A stretch of DNA of 64,000 nucleotides from Saprospiraceae bacterium. GTDB taxonomy: Bacteria; Bacteroidota; Bacteroidia; Chitinophagales; Saprospiraceae. Location: assembly GCA_016718205.1 (NCBI GenBank), contig JADKEB010000033.1, positions 186,001 to 250,000 of the forward strand, given 5' to 3'. The position numbers were made by a program, and so were the translations under genes. Positions 1 through 10,552 of this stretch are shown here, one piece after another. Below the pieces are notes generated by a model. That model did not search any database. It was not told the origin of the DNA and saw only the letters and a program-made list of their open reading frames with translations. Numbering within the stretch: the stretch's first letter is position 1; each line of letters begins with the position of its first letter.

Positions 1-653
1 GAAGGAAGATGGAAGATGGCCTCAACAGATTAAGCTGGGGCCTGGAGTATGAAGGACAGAGATTTCCTTCCAGAATGGAACCTAAAGAAGATGATGATCT
101 GCCAGGAGGTGGAAATGTAATGCCGGGAATATATAAAGCGGTAATTGAATTTAATGGCAAAAAGGATTCAGTTACTGTGGAAGTCAAAGAAGATCCAAGG
201 ACATTGACATCAAAATCTGACATGGAGGCCAAAGAAAATATCAATAAAGGACATGCCGAACTTGTCAAAAAAGCCAAATCATCTTACGACAAAATCCTAG
301 ATGCCAGAAAGGCCATAGCCATGGTAGAGAAATTGCTTGAAAATCAGCCTGATACTATCAAAAAAGCAATTCAAAGACCTGCATAAATCACTTAATGGAA
401 AGCTGGATTCACTTTCTAATCTATTTATTGAACCTGAAAATGTCAAAGGTATCCAAAGGAATCCGGATCAGCTTTCCAGTGTCCTATTTGGTGCTTTAAG
501 TTACGTTAGATCGTCATGGACTGCTCCTAAAGCAAATGCAATGTTAGCTATGGAAAAGCCAAAGCTATGACAGAATCTGTGACAGCAAAAGTCAATACAT
601 TTTACGATAAGGATTGGAAGGGCTATAAAGAAAAAGCTAAAAGCCCGAAGTAA
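1..653 (+). pseudogene. C-terminal part of a VPS10/sortilin-like glycosyl hydrolase, frameshifted
   Basis: The reading frame enters from outside the window. It encodes a small beta-rich tail domain (GGGNVMPGIYKAVIEFNG, then VTVEVKEDPR) followed by a helical segment, the usual C-terminal end of secreted VPS10/BNR-repeat hydrolase-like proteins of Bacteroidota. The frame breaks near 375-395 and again near 555-565. The homologous continuation (DLHKSLNGKLDSLSNLF, then VNTFYDKDWKGYKEK) is found in the other frames and ends at TAA 651-653. Family assignment rests on remembered similarity only. The two breaks mean either a decayed gene or consensus errors. Confidence 0.6.
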
Positions 654-670
654 AGATTTTTAAGGAATAA

Positions 671-786
671 GGGTGTATTTCATTTTTTCGTCTCACATTA
701 AAAATCATCAATTTTTTTACGATTTAGTCAAGATGCCTTAATAAATTGCATCGTAGTTAAAAGCTACGACGAACAAACGATGCTTT
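671..786. repeat. 157-bp inverted-repeat element, 5' part (copy 1)
   Basis: It starts GGGTGTATTTCATTTTTTCG and matches copies at 1132-1288 and 2844-3001, including the inner segment GCATCGTAGTTAAAAGCTAC. It lacks the 3' terminal repeat: the match stops after AACGATGCTT, so this copy is truncated. Confidence 0.8.
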
Positions 787-830
787 AGAGACATGATCCT
801 GCAGATAATTTACTCCCGCCTATCGGGGCA

Positions 831-1094
831 GGAGCGTAGCTCTGTCATCTTTGTAGAAAACATTAGCACCTGAAACATAAGGGACGTAGCCCTGACATCT
901 TATACCGACGAGAATTTATTTTGCAAATAATTCTGTCGCCATTATACTCAAAATGAATAAATTGATAAATTAAATTTTCGCAAACCAATTTATTTTTAGT
1001 ATATATTTACCACATCTTTTAAGATCACAGGGCTACGCCCCTACGTGATGGTGTGTGGATATTTTTGCTACAAAGATTACAGGACTACGTCCCT
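831..1094. repeat. Nested double inverted repeat
   Basis: Two concentric inverted repeats are visible. The outer arms are 831-856 and 1068-1094 (CTGTCATCTTTGTAG against CTACAAAGATTACAG). The inner arms are 880-901 and 1021-1042 (GGGACGTAGCCCTG against CAGGGCTACGCCCC). The arms resemble each other around a CGTAG(C/T)CCTG motif, as if one MITE-like element had inserted into another. There is no ORF inside. Confidence 0.65.
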
Positions 1095-1131
1095 ATATTA
1101 ATCTTGGACATAAAGTTTAGAGATAATAGAT

Positions 1132-1288
1132 GGGTGTATTTCATTTTTTCGCATCACATTAAAAATCATCAATTTTTTTTTGCGATTTAGTCAAGATGCC
1201 TTAATATATTGCATCGTAGTTAAAAGCTACGACGAACAAACGATGCTTGATAAGAAATCGAGCAAAGTGCGAAAAAATGAAATGCACC
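1132..1288. repeat. 157-bp MITE-like element, copy 2
   Basis: Complete element with terminal inverted repeats: it begins GGGTGTATTTCATTTTTTCG and ends TGCGAAAAAATGAAATGCAC, which is the reverse complement apart from one or two bases. It has no coding capacity and sits directly upstream of the ftsX remnant. Confidence 0.8.
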
Positions 1289-1325
1289 TCATATAATATT
1301 TTTCATATATTTTCTGATTTATTTG

Positions 1326-1333
1326 TATCTTTG
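1326..1333 (+). promoter_or_regulatory. Bacteroidota -7 element upstream of ftsX remnant
   Basis: TATCTTTG matches the TAnnTTTG -7 consensus and lies 18 bp before the likely ATG at 1352. A clear TTTG -33 box is not seen at the expected spacing. Confidence 0.5.
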
Positions 1334-1351
1334 TACTTATTATTTCTATAA

Positions 1352-2191
1352 ATGTCAAAAAATTCAAAACCGTCACATTTTATGCTACTATTTCCACGTC
1401 GATAGTATTGGTATTGATTTCATTGTTCCTACTGATGTTTTCCACTCTTCCAATATTACAAACATCGTCACTGAAAATATCAATATTCTGGTGGAACTCG
1501 AGGATAAGCTTCCTGCTGGTCAGATAGATCAACTCAGAAAGGTTCTCATCAATCAGCCAGGTGTTATTGCGGAGTCAGTAGTTTTTGTAGATAAGAATGA
1601 AGCCCAAAAAATGATGACAGGAGATATGGTGTTATCATCTCCGGATGACGAAAACCCTTTCAGGGATATCATTAAATTTAATTTACGCCATGATGCCTAT
1701 TCTGATCAGAACATCAAAGACATCAAAACACAAATCGAACTTGAAAAAGGGGTTTCCGGCTTGTTTCATGAAAATGAAAGCATCAATGCAGTAAAGGCAA
1801 ATCTTGAAAGAATTTCGATGGGTATACTTATTTTAGCTATATGTTTTGTTGTTCTTGCCTTAGCCATCATATTTAATACAGTGAAACTCACCTTACATGC
1901 AGACGCAAAGATCGTAAAAACCATGCAGATGGTAGGTGCAGAAAAATCCTTTTATCAAAAACCATATTTAAGATCAGCACTCCAATATTGTGCTTAGGGC
2001 AAGCCTAGCAGTTCTTATTTTTATAACAGCGTTGTGTTCCGTCCTTATACAGAGTAATTCAGTTTTTTGCTGAAATCATCCAATGGGAATATGTAGCCCT
2101 CACGATAGTCATTAGCTTTATCTCTGCTTTTATTATTCAGTTTGGAGCTACAAATTCCATCATCAACAATTATTTGCGACAAATAAACTAA
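1352..2191 (+). pseudogene. ftsX: FtsX-like cell division permease, multiply frameshifted
   Basis: FtsX is the membrane partner of FtsE and couples divisome assembly to peptidoglycan hydrolase activation. Read across frames, the segment gives MSKNSKPSHF, a first hydrophobic helix (TSIVLVLISLFLLMF), an extracytoplasmic domain containing ILVELEDKLPAGQI and VVFVDKNEAQ, a second helix (MGILILAICFVVLALAIIFN), the cytoplasmic motif KTMQMVGAEKSF, and two further hydrophobic stretches ending at TAA 2189-2191. Breaks lie near 1380, near 1441 (a T run one base short), and after 1960. FtsX is normally important for division, so either an intact copy exists elsewhere or these are consensus errors. The family call is firm; the functional state is uncertain. 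Confidence 0.7.
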
Positions 2192-2197
2192 TATTAA

Positions 2198-2364
2198 AAA
2201 TATTGGCTTTGTTAGAGTCTATGTATGATAAGTAGAATGTCTGTAAACATATGCTTTAGGTCAAAAGAATATTAAAATTCAAGCTCTGACTTCCTTTATT
2301 TGTAACAAAAATCAAAGTTTTATCCAATATTCATATTTTAACAAGAACAAAGCCAAAATATTGT
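2198..2364. repeat. Inverted-repeat element, about 165 bp
   Basis: The ends carry ATATTGGCTTTGTTA on the left and AACAAAGCCAAAATAT on the right, an imperfect terminal inverted repeat. No ORF lies inside. It directly abuts a second inverted-repeat element. Confidence 0.55.
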
Positions 2365-2367
2365 AAC

Positions 2368-2628
2368 TACTTCTACTTTGTCAGACTTAACTCTTCCTTC
2401 ATTTTTTACTAATTTAAGGAGTTTCAGATATATTATTTATGCCTTTCAGCCGTGCCAAATCTAATGCAGGCATGGTTTTGGCCGAATCGCTCACCAGTCC
2501 TCCTTCGTCGGCTTAGTGGTCGAATGGCCTTTTTTGACTGAGGAGCGTCCCGAAGGGCGACCCTTAAGCAAAATTCAAATTGCACCTTTAAACCCCTGAT
2601 AACTCCTAAGTTGACAAAGTAGAAGTAG
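2368..2628. repeat. Inverted-repeat element, about 260 bp
   Basis: The terminal arms CTACTTCTACTTTGTCAGAC and GTTGACAAAGTAGAAGTAG are inverted copies with one or two mismatches. The interior has no convincing gene. It is a MITE-like candidate. Confidence 0.6.
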
Positions 2629-2843
2629 TAGCAAAATATTTTTACCTTTGTACTTCGAAGGTTATAAATTGTTTCGATTTGGAATTTAAAAGTTATATAA
2701 CAAAAGTTATATGGGCTGATATTAAAAAAGTTATTACCTTTGCAGTCCTCCTCCATACGCACCCGATGTTAAAGTGTATGAAATCAGGTGGACTTCATCT
2801 GTGGTATAAGCATGGCTATTAAAATTGGCTGTGCTTTATCCTA
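2629..2843. other. Intergenic stretch with two -7-like promoter boxes
   Basis: TACCTTTG occurs at 2643-2650 and again at 2735-2742, both fitting TAnnTTTG. No ORF of credible length follows, so these may be relics of promoters whose genes have been lost, or chance matches in AT-rich DNA. Confidence 0.35.
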
Positions 2844-3001
2844 GGGTGTATTTCATTTTTTCGCATCACATTAAAAATCATCAATTTTTTTTTGCGATTC
2901 AGGCAAGATGCCTTTAATATATTGCATCGTAGCTAAAAACTACGACAAACAAACGAAACTTGATAAGAAATCGAGCACAGTGCGAAAAAATGAAATGCAC
3001 C
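2844..3001. repeat. 157-bp MITE-like element, copy 3, with target duplication
   Basis: Complete element with GGGTGTATTTCATTTTTTCG at the left end and its inverted copy at the right end. It is flanked on both sides by CTTTATCCTA (2834-2843 and 3001-3010), a direct repeat of 9-10 bp that looks like a target-site duplication. It lies just upstream of the RHS gene. Confidence 0.85.
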
Positions 3002-3104
3002 TTTATCCTATGAGGTACATCGTAAAATATTATCTTGGTTAACTATACCCCAAAAAACCAAAATGATATTTTGTAATCGGATTTATATAATTAATAACAG
3101 GCTT

Positions 3105-4744
3105 ATGCGTTACTACACTACTAAAAAGTTGATTTGGGTGATGGTTTTCGCCTATGGGATTTGTGCTTTGCGTGGACAGCAAGCTTTGGTACCGGATATC
3201 TTACCGAGTGCAGATGCAAAAGTGTTTGGAAAATTTGGAGCTTTTGGGGCATCTCATTATTCCGGTCAACTTGGAACACAAATTCCACTTGAAGGTATAT
3301 ATGCCAATGGCAAAAACATAACCTTATCGCTAAACTACGAAGGTAGTGGTATTACAGTAAATCAACATGCCGGCTGGGTGGGTCAAAACTGGAGTCTCCC
3401 GGCAGGAGGCATTATCACCAGAACTGTACGCGGAGAGGCAGATGAATTGGGTGCCGTCATGGGTAGTCAGTATATTAACTACTGGTTCAGTTTTTTTGCA
3501 ACAGTTACTTCCGGAACACTTTTGACAGAAAGTAAAACAAACAACGTTGATTCGTTGAAATCTCTGGCTGATATTGTCTATGGAACTGCCCAGACGGGGA
3601 AAATATTAAATACCGAACCGGATATATTTTCGTTCAATGCCATGGGTAAAACAGGAAAATTTTTTTTAGGTCCGGATGGAAACTGGAAAATCATCAGCGA
3701 TTTTAATTTTAAGGTGGTGTTTGATTATAATGATGCCAATAATTTTATAACTCCTTTGGTAGATGATATGCCCTTGGTACCGACTAAAAAGTACCAAAGG
3801 ACGATGAAGGGATTTGAACTCATCGATGATGAAGGGTATAGATATTATTTTGGGATGGATGGCACTGCTATAGACTATAGTATGCCCTTCTTCAGGCAGT
3901 CCAATTATTATAATTCGGAAACAAATTGGGTGGCCACATCGTGGCACCTGACATCTGTAAAAGATCCGGCCGGTAACACCATCTTTACCTTAGAATATGA
4001 AAGAAAATACTTTACTGCCGATATAGATGAAAATTTTTCATCCCGAAAAGAAGAATGCTCCGATTCAAATGGAAATTGGGTGGGATTGAAACAAAATTAC
4101 AGTCATAGTGTAAATGGCTCCTGATGAAATGGCAAAAATTGGATAGTGTACTGTATTACAGCAACAATATTCTGACAAGTGGCTACAAGCTGAATTTTAA
4201 CAACAATGCCAATGAAAGACTTTTTGCTGGGTATCGACAAAATAAACCCGACAGTCAGTGGAGTGGAAACTTTTTACACCATGACCTACCACATGAAAGA
4301 AAAAGCTCCTGAGTATATCAGCTCAAAGATAGACCATTTTGGCTATTATGATGGTACGACATGGTATAGTCCGGATGCCGGAAACTATACCAATTATACC
4401 TTACTGGAGCAAAATATTTATCCCAGTAGAGAGCCCAATGTGGATTCCTGCTACCTTGGTATGATGACAGCATTGAAGTTTCCTACCGGAGGGAGGGCAG
4501 AATTTTATTACGAATTGCATGATTATTCTGGAGTCCTGTCGGACAACAAACAATCCATCATTTCAGAAAGTGGCGTGATGAGTGGACTGAGGATCAAGGA
4601 GGTAAAATATTTTGATCCGACTGATGCCTTGCCAAAATCATCCAAAAGGTATTTTTATAAGAAAAATTTCGGATCAGGAGGTACTATAAGCTCAGGTTGT
4701 CTTAGTATGAAGCCTGATTATGTATTTATCAATTGGTTGTATGT
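3105..4744 (+). pseudogene. RHS/YD-repeat protein, N-terminal part (frameshifted, IS-interrupted)
   Basis: This is the start of a giant secreted RHS-type protein, whose beta-cocoon shell normally encapsulates a C-terminal toxin. The ATG at 3105 is preferred over upstream starts because it opens a signal peptide (hydrophobic run IWVMVFAYGICAL, then RGQQA). The mature part begins with the typical Bacteroidota RHS N-domain (KVFGKFGAFGASHYSGQ, ITLSLNYEGSGI, AGWVGQNWSLPAGG). The frame shifts near 4120 (TGA at 4122-4124) and near 4206-4310. At 4745 an IS1595-type element splits the gene; coding resumes at 5840. It may be translated only as fragments unless the frameshifts are consensus errors. Confidence 0.8.
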
Positions 4745-5839
4745 GGCTGTAGTTTAAAAAAGCGTTGTAAATTAGAAAATGAATTTGTATCTTTGTAAAA
4801 AATTGATTGCATGGATTATCATCAAATATTGTCTGCCATTCAAAAGTTACCAGCAGTGGAACAAAACCTTTTAATCAAGGAGTTGACAGAGCAGACAGTT
4901 AAACAAGATTACATTTCGGTTCGGCGAGAGAAATTAATCAATAAGCAGGTTGGTTGTCCTCATTGTAGTAGTTTTAAATACTATCGGTATGGTAAGGATA
5001 AGGGAAGTATTCGCTTTAAGTGTAAAGAATGTAAACGAACTTTTACTGAATATTCTGGAACTTGGTTATCAGGGTTACATAAGAAAGAGCTTGTAAATGA
5101 TTACTTGGACTTAATGCATCAGCAGAAGTCATTGGATAAGATTACAGCAACTTTACAGATAAATAAGAAGACTGCATTTGATTGGCGACATAAGATACTA
5201 TCTTCTTTTCAAGAAGTTGAAAAGCAAGAATTTAATGGAATCATTGAGAGTGACGAAACATTCTTTCTTCAATCAGACAAAGGGAATATAAATTTGAAAC
5301 ACAAGGGTCGTAAGCGTGGAGGTAAATCTTCAAAAAGAGGTATATCAGACGATCAGGTTGCTGTAATCGTGACGACCGACCGTAAAGGAACAATGGATAT
5401 GACAGTAGCAACAATGGGGCGTATCGAAAAGAAAGATATCGACAATGCCATAGGTGATCGTATTTCAAAAGGATCGATACTATGCACCGATGGTCATGTA
5501 AGTTACAAGGGCTTTGCAAAAGACAATAATCTGAACCAGGTAGTCTTACAGGCTAATCTTAAGCAACGAGTAAAACAAGGAGTCTATCATATACAAAATG
5601 TAAACTCTTTGCATAACAGGGTAAAAAAGTGGATTGATTCAACTTTTTGGGGAGTTTCAACAAAGTATCTTCAAAACTATATGAATTGGTTTAGGGTAGA
5701 GCAGGCATTTAGGAAATCTATATGTCCACAACAGGACATGGTGGACTGCTCAACTGACGACATACTGGCGTTGGCACGTTATAGACAAATAAATAATAGG
5801 TACCAAATGTTAATTGCAACGCAAACTTAAACTACAGCC
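4745..5839. mobile_element. IS1595-family insertion sequence
   Basis: The element is bounded by inverted repeats GGCTGTAGTTTAA (left) and TTAAACTACAGCC (right) and contains one transposase gene. It interrupts the RHS gene: the RHS frame reads ...INWLY before it and KSYYRGRL after it. The 8-bp target duplication typical of the family is not seen (flanks TTGTATGT and AAGAGTTA differ). A -7 box TATCTTTG at 4788-4795 precedes the transposase. Confidence 0.85.
4811..5830 (+). CDS. IS1595-family (ISXO2-like) transposase
   Basis: The protein is 339 residues, complete, with an ATG start. The N-terminal region holds a zinc ribbon with two CxxC pairs (CPHC at about residue 49 and CKEC at about residue 74), a known feature of IS1595 transposases. 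It is followed by a DDE-type catalytic domain with IIESDETFF (first Asp), the basic KHKGRKRGGKSSKRG stretch and LCTDGHVSY (second Asp), then a C-terminal part with NWFRVEQAF. It would catalyse cut-and-paste or copy-out movement of this element. It reads in the same direction as the RHS gene it disrupts. The intact frame suggests recent insertion. Confidence 0.9.
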   Translation: MDYHQILSAIQKLPAVEQNLLIKELTEQTVKQDYISVRREKLINKQVGCPHCSSFKYYRYGKDKGSIRFKCKECKRTFTEYSGTWLSGLHKKELVNDYLDLMHQQKSLDKITATLQINKKTAFDWRHKILSSFQEVEKQEFNGIIESDETFFLQSDKGNINLKHKGRKRGGKSSKRGISDDQVAVIVTTDRKGTMDMTVATMGRIEKKDIDNAIGDRISKGSILCTDGHVSYKGFAKDNNLNQVVLQANLKQRVKQGVYHIQNVNSLHNRVKKWIDSTFWGVSTKYLQNYMNWFRVEQAFRKSICPQQDMVDCSTDDILALARYRQINNRYQMLIATQT

Positions 5840-8800
5840 AAGAGTTATTATCGTGGGCGGCTTAAGTCAGAGCAGCTGTATTCCAGCACCAATCAATTGG
5901 TAAAAAGCGTACATCAGTTCACAAAGGATTACAATCTACCTATGACTGATGAGTATGGTCTATCCTCTGATGCGAGTGAAAGCGGGGCTTGTGTGGCCAA
6001 TACTGCGATATCCTTCCGGGGTTTGGCTACAAGGATATTCACCAAAAAGTATATGGTAGATTCCATAAAAAACAAGCTATCATTATGGTGCAGAAACGAC
6101 GGTTACCACCCAAACCCATCAATATACCCATCCGATAGTCGCAAGCAATAAATACGCCTTCCTCATGCAAAAGTCCATCACCAACTCTGACGGTAAGGTG
6201 TATATGGATTATTACAAATATCCGTTTGATCATACTTCAAGCTATCCGGGCCAACAGACGCTCATCAATCAACTGAAAGATCAACATAGATTAGGTGCGA
6301 TCTATTCGGAGAAAAAAGTAAATGGAACAGTAGTTGATATCTCAGAAAGCCTGTTTGGGTTATTCGGTGGAATACCTATGGTCAATAATATCAAGCGGCG
6401 GAGTGTACATGGATAAGTGGTGGACTGCAGTGTGCAGATGATGATGTAGCTTTTATTGATACGTACGATATGGCTTTTCTAACACCTACGGCAAAACGAG
6501 CCAAAGGATGGAATGCCGAAAACATCGTGCTCAATGCCAGAGGACGACCTATGTCATGGTCATTCAATGGTCATAACAAATCATATACCTATTTTGGTAA
6601 TGATTTTTTACAAAGCTATACAGATATCGATGGTCTTCAAAAAACATATGAATATGACCAGTTCAGCAGGCTTAAACACACTACAGAGCTGCCGAAGAAT
6701 AATGTACATACGTATGAATATCATTATCCAACATCTACTGCCGACAAAGCATATTTTAAATCCAAGGCTACATATCCGCTGACTACCAATAGTGCCATCG
6801 ACTCAGTAGTACACATCACCTATCTGGATGGATTGGGAAGGGAGATCCAGCAAATCCACAAATATGGTGCACCCGATGCAGCCAATGATGTCATATCCAA
6901 AACAGAATATGATAATGTGGGACGACCTTACAGAAATTATGAACGTATAGAAGCCTCCAGCAATCATGGTGCCTATTATAACGGAACATTTGGAGGTGGG
7001 TATAGCCAAACCCTGTATGAGGCCAACCCACTAGATCGTATCAGCCAGACGACACCTCCGGCATGGCAGACTACAAATCATAGCTACGGCACCAACACGG
7101 CACCACTCACCAATCCAGAAGGGTTGACCTATCCGGTATCATCGCTGATGCGCACGACCACCACCGACCCCGACGGAAAAAGTACCGATGTGTACACAGA
7201 CAAAATAGGCAGGACTGTCCTGCAGCGGCAAAGAGATGCCATCAACAACACTGACACCTGGACCGTATATGATGACAAAAGCAGGCCGATAAAAATATAT
7301 CCACCTGGTAGCAGCCCATCGACTCCAGGATTGATCTTTGAGTACAGGTATGATGGCGACGACAATGTGATATACAAGAAGGTGCCCGATGCCACTGCGG
7401 AAGAATATAGGTACTCTGCCAGAAATCTGCAGACAGCCATGCGCAATGCGACACTGCAAGCTCAGGGCAGATGGAAGGTGACCCATTATGATGCCTATGG
7501 AAGAGCAGAAAAATGTGGATATCACACAGGCAGTGATCCCGGCACATCAGAGACACCGACCATACATACGCTGCTGGAAGAATATTTTTATGATGGCTAC
7601 AATGGCAGTACGACCAATGCTGCGCCTATCTACAAAGGCAAACTCAAAAAATCACGCATCAAAGTACTGGAAGATGGCGGAGCCAATAGCAACTAGGTAG
7701 CGACGGAATATTTTTATGATTCGTATGGCCGTGTAGCATCAGAATCCATCACCAATCACCTGGGCAATGCGGAAACAAAAACGTACACCTACGATTTTGC
7801 GGACAATATAATGACAGAAAACCACGTCATCACAGGAGCCAATGGCGTAAATCAGACGACCAGATATACCTACGACCATCAGGGACGCAAAAAGTATACA
7901 TCCCTGCAGCTCGATGGTGGCACCGAGATAACCGTATCGGAGTCCCATTATGACCATAAAAACCAGTTGACAAAAAAGGGCCTTGGTAGATATGCTACAT
8001 CTGGTGGATACCAGTATCTGCAGGAGGTCGACTACTCCTTCAATGCCCAGGGATGGCTAACAGGTATAAATAACCTATCGACACAGTTGTTGGTAGCGCG
8101 TGATTATTGTGTTAATAACTATCGCCAGGCCGCTTCTACATCATTTTCCAATGGCGACCTCTTTGCCCTCGCCATCGACTACAATACCACCTTGCCTTGC
8201 AGTGGTGTTCCTGCAGCACAGAATGGCAACATCACATCGCTAAAATGGTGGCACGTCAATCAATACAATCAAACATACTCATACAAATACGATCATCTCA
8301 ATCGGGTGACGGATGCCATCCATGGTGAGATAGCAGGCACTACATACAGCGTAAAAAATCATTTCAATGAAAAATTTCAATATGACAGCCGTGGCAATAT
8401 CCTGAAACTGGACCGCCAGGGTCTGGTACCCAGACAAGATATCGCTGAGCTGTGTTATAAACCCATCACCATAGATAGTCTCCAGTATATATATGCAACG
8501 GGTACCAATAAGCTCACCCAGGTAGTGGACCATGCACCATGTCCGGATATGATCCAGCTACCACAGGATATAGACAGAGACATCACCTATGCCGCCAATC
8601 AGGAGATATGGGTAGAAAAACCAAGGTGCATTGTGGTGTACAGATGAACCTGTATGCACCCAATACCAAGATCTTCGACAGCCTGATTATCGCAGGTCAA
8701 AGCTGTACCGCACCGCTCGTCACAGCATACTCTGGACCATGCCCACAGACAAAATACACGGAAGGCTTCAATCAGCAGAGTGCCAGTGGACTATATACCT

Positions 8801-10023
8801 TCGATATTAGCGGCAATCTCTCGTATGATCCCAACAAAAAGCTGACTTTCTACTACAACTATCACAATCTGCCTTACCGCATCGTCGGGGCTGAAAATGA
8901 CGAGTTGCAAATGCTCTATGCAGCGGATGGTAGACTGCTACAACGAAAATATCTCAAAATAATGCACAAATAAGCAAAAGAGATTATCTTCGTGGTAAGG
9001 AATACAAAAGTGATATTCCGGAGTCGGTGCATCATGAGGATGGACGGGTGATCAAGGTTGGAAGTAGCTGGCTTTATGAGTACTGGATAAAAGATCATTT
9101 GGGAAATATTCGTGTCACCTTTTCTGATGACAATAGTGATGGCATACCTGAAACCAAGAGCATAAATGATTACTATTCTTTCGGTATGGAGTGGAACAAT
9201 CGGTGGGAGCTGAGTGATACTATTTTGCCAGAGAATCTTAAGAGATATAATGGCAAAGAATTGTTTTCAGAAATGGATTTAGGGCACTACGCATATGGCG
9301 CGAGAATGATGGATCCTATTCTTGGTAGATTCATCAATGTGGATCCGCTGGCGGAAGATGCACCAGACTGGACACCATATAGATATGGATTTAATAATCC
9401 TATTTCATATACAGATCCTGATGGAATGTTTGAAGATGAGGCTGCTGCAAAAAAGTATGCAAAGGATAATAATATTAAGACTAATTGGTTTAGTAGAACT
9501 TTCGGGAGCGGAAGTAAGATAGCCGAGAATGAAGACGGTACTTGGTCGATAGATAATAAGAAGGAAGGATCTTCAATCCATCAAGATAAAACATTAGCAG
9601 ATGAAGCACACCCAGATGGGATTTTCACTGGTGCATTGGTTGCTGCTAATGATGTGATGAGTAGTGGCAGTGTTACAGAAAAGGGGCTATTTGGGTCAGA
9701 AAATTTGATTGGGTTTAATAGTGAATTAAGAGACGGAAGTACCCAATTTGTGCCTATTTTAACGGGAACAGCACCAGATATTGGACCAGGAAAAATCCTT
9801 AAAGGGTACGAATATGTAAAAACAATTGGTAAAAAATACGACGTATTTAATAAAGTTGTAAAATCAGAAAACTAGGTGGTCAAGCCAGAGCTGTATATAC
9901 AAAAGTAAAAAATGCGACGGGAAAAACTGTAAGGAGCTTTAAAGATGCATTTAAAAGAGATGGACGTCATTATGAAAGAGCAAATAAATATCCTTATAAT
10001 AGCCGATCAAGAAAATTAGAATA
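5840..10023 (+). pseudogene. RHS/YD-repeat protein, core and C-terminal tip 1 (several frame breaks)
   Basis: Continuation of the RHS gene after the insertion. It contains many YD-type repeats (EYDQFSRLKHT, VYDDKSRPIKI, YTYDHQGRKK, QYDSRGNILK), then the conserved RHS core end: KDHLGNIRVTF, RYNGKELF, YGARMMDPILGRFINVDPL and YRYGFNNPISYTDPDG. After that point comes the variable tip, about 230 residues, ending KYPYNSRSRKLE; its toxic activity is not recognised. Breaks: frameshifts near 6090, near 6405, 8617, 8957 and 9872, and an in-frame TAG at 7694-7696. The fragments at 48.1 kb and 50.8 kb show the expected frame at 8617 and 8957, so those two shifts are one-base losses here. The immunity candidate follows 2 bp downstream. 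Confidence 0.85.
9327..9334 (+). other. RHS tip-junction site (core version), AGATTCAT
   Basis: This is the G-R-F-I coding position in the full RHS core where, at the displaced tips, sequence N ends and tip coding resumes. It lies in a roughly 35-bp block starting TATGGCGCGAGAATGATGGA that is identical at nucleotide level at 48762 and, apart from two bases at its end, at 29248. It is the proposed target of the recombinases. Confidence 0.5.
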
Positions 10024-10025
10024 AA

Positions 10026-10475
10026 ATGACAATAGATAATCTGAAATTTTTTATTGAGAATGGCAAATTTAACATTGATGAAAATAAAGAATTTGCTGCC
10101 GAAATTAGCATTTATATCAATAGCAAACAAGCTAAGAAAAGCTCAATAAACATGCCTGGAAATTTTGATGAACTGTTCTTAAGCAGACAAGAATTATCGA
10201 AATTATTGACACACTACTTAAACGGTAAATTGCATGAATGGGATTTAGAATATATTTGTAGTTTTATAGAACTCCATTATTGTGATGATGATGAAAAGAT
10301 AAATGAAGTATTATTCAATTTTTCTGATCCTTATCTAGGGTATGAAATTAATAAAGAAAATGTTGAAATGGCATTATTGTTTCTTTCTGATAAAAATTGT
10401 GAATTAAAATTAATGGATATAAAAAAGCAAAAACTAAGAGAAAGTTATAAAAGTGCTTATTGTAAAATTGAATAA
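10026..10475 (+). CDS. Putative immunity protein for RHS tip 1
   Basis: Acidic protein of 149 residues starting 2 bp after the tip-1 stop codon, which is the standard place for the immunity gene of a polymorphic toxin. It has no signal peptide or membrane segment, so a cytoplasmic target is implied. The sequence (MTIDNLKFFIENGKF, FDELFLSRQELSKLL, SDPYLGYEINKENVEMAL) is not recognised as a named immunity family. The role is inferred from position and size only. It ends just before a hairpin terminator. Confidence 0.6.
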   Translation: MTIDNLKFFIENGKFNIDENKEFAAEISIYINSKQAKKSSINMPGNFDELFLSRQELSKLLTHYLNGKLHEWDLEYICSFIELHYCDDDEKINEVLFNFSDPYLGYEINKENVEMALLFLSDKNCELKLMDIKKQKLRESYKSAYCKIE

Positions 10476-10515
10476 AATCAAAAGACTCTGAGTAATCAGG
10501 GGCTTTTTTGATTTA
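10475..10515 (+). terminator. Terminator after immunity gene 1
   Basis: AAATCAAAAG...TCTGA, a GTAA loop, then TCAGG...CTTTTTTGATTT can fold into a long hairpin with a T run on the descending arm. Confidence 0.6.
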
Positions 10516-10552
10516 ACAAGCTACAAATCTTATTAATAACCGATTTAAAAAA
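10512..10552 (-). pseudogene. C-terminal scrap of a PemK/MazF-like toxin
   Basis: The reverse strand encodes FFKSVINKICSLLN, which aligns with the C-terminal end TFLKSVSDKVYSLIK of the PemK/MazF protein at 20720-21049. The rest of that gene is missing. It suggests that a unit with a toxin-antitoxin module once stood here and was deleted. Confidence 0.45.

Noticed and set aside
2433..2762. Reverse ORF of 109 codons between repeats
   Set aside because: It covers most of an inverted-repeat element and has no credible domain or start.
7129..7556. Three overlapping reverse-strand ORFs in the RHS core
   Set aside because: They are shadows of the YD-repeat coding frame, with no family resemblance or start context.
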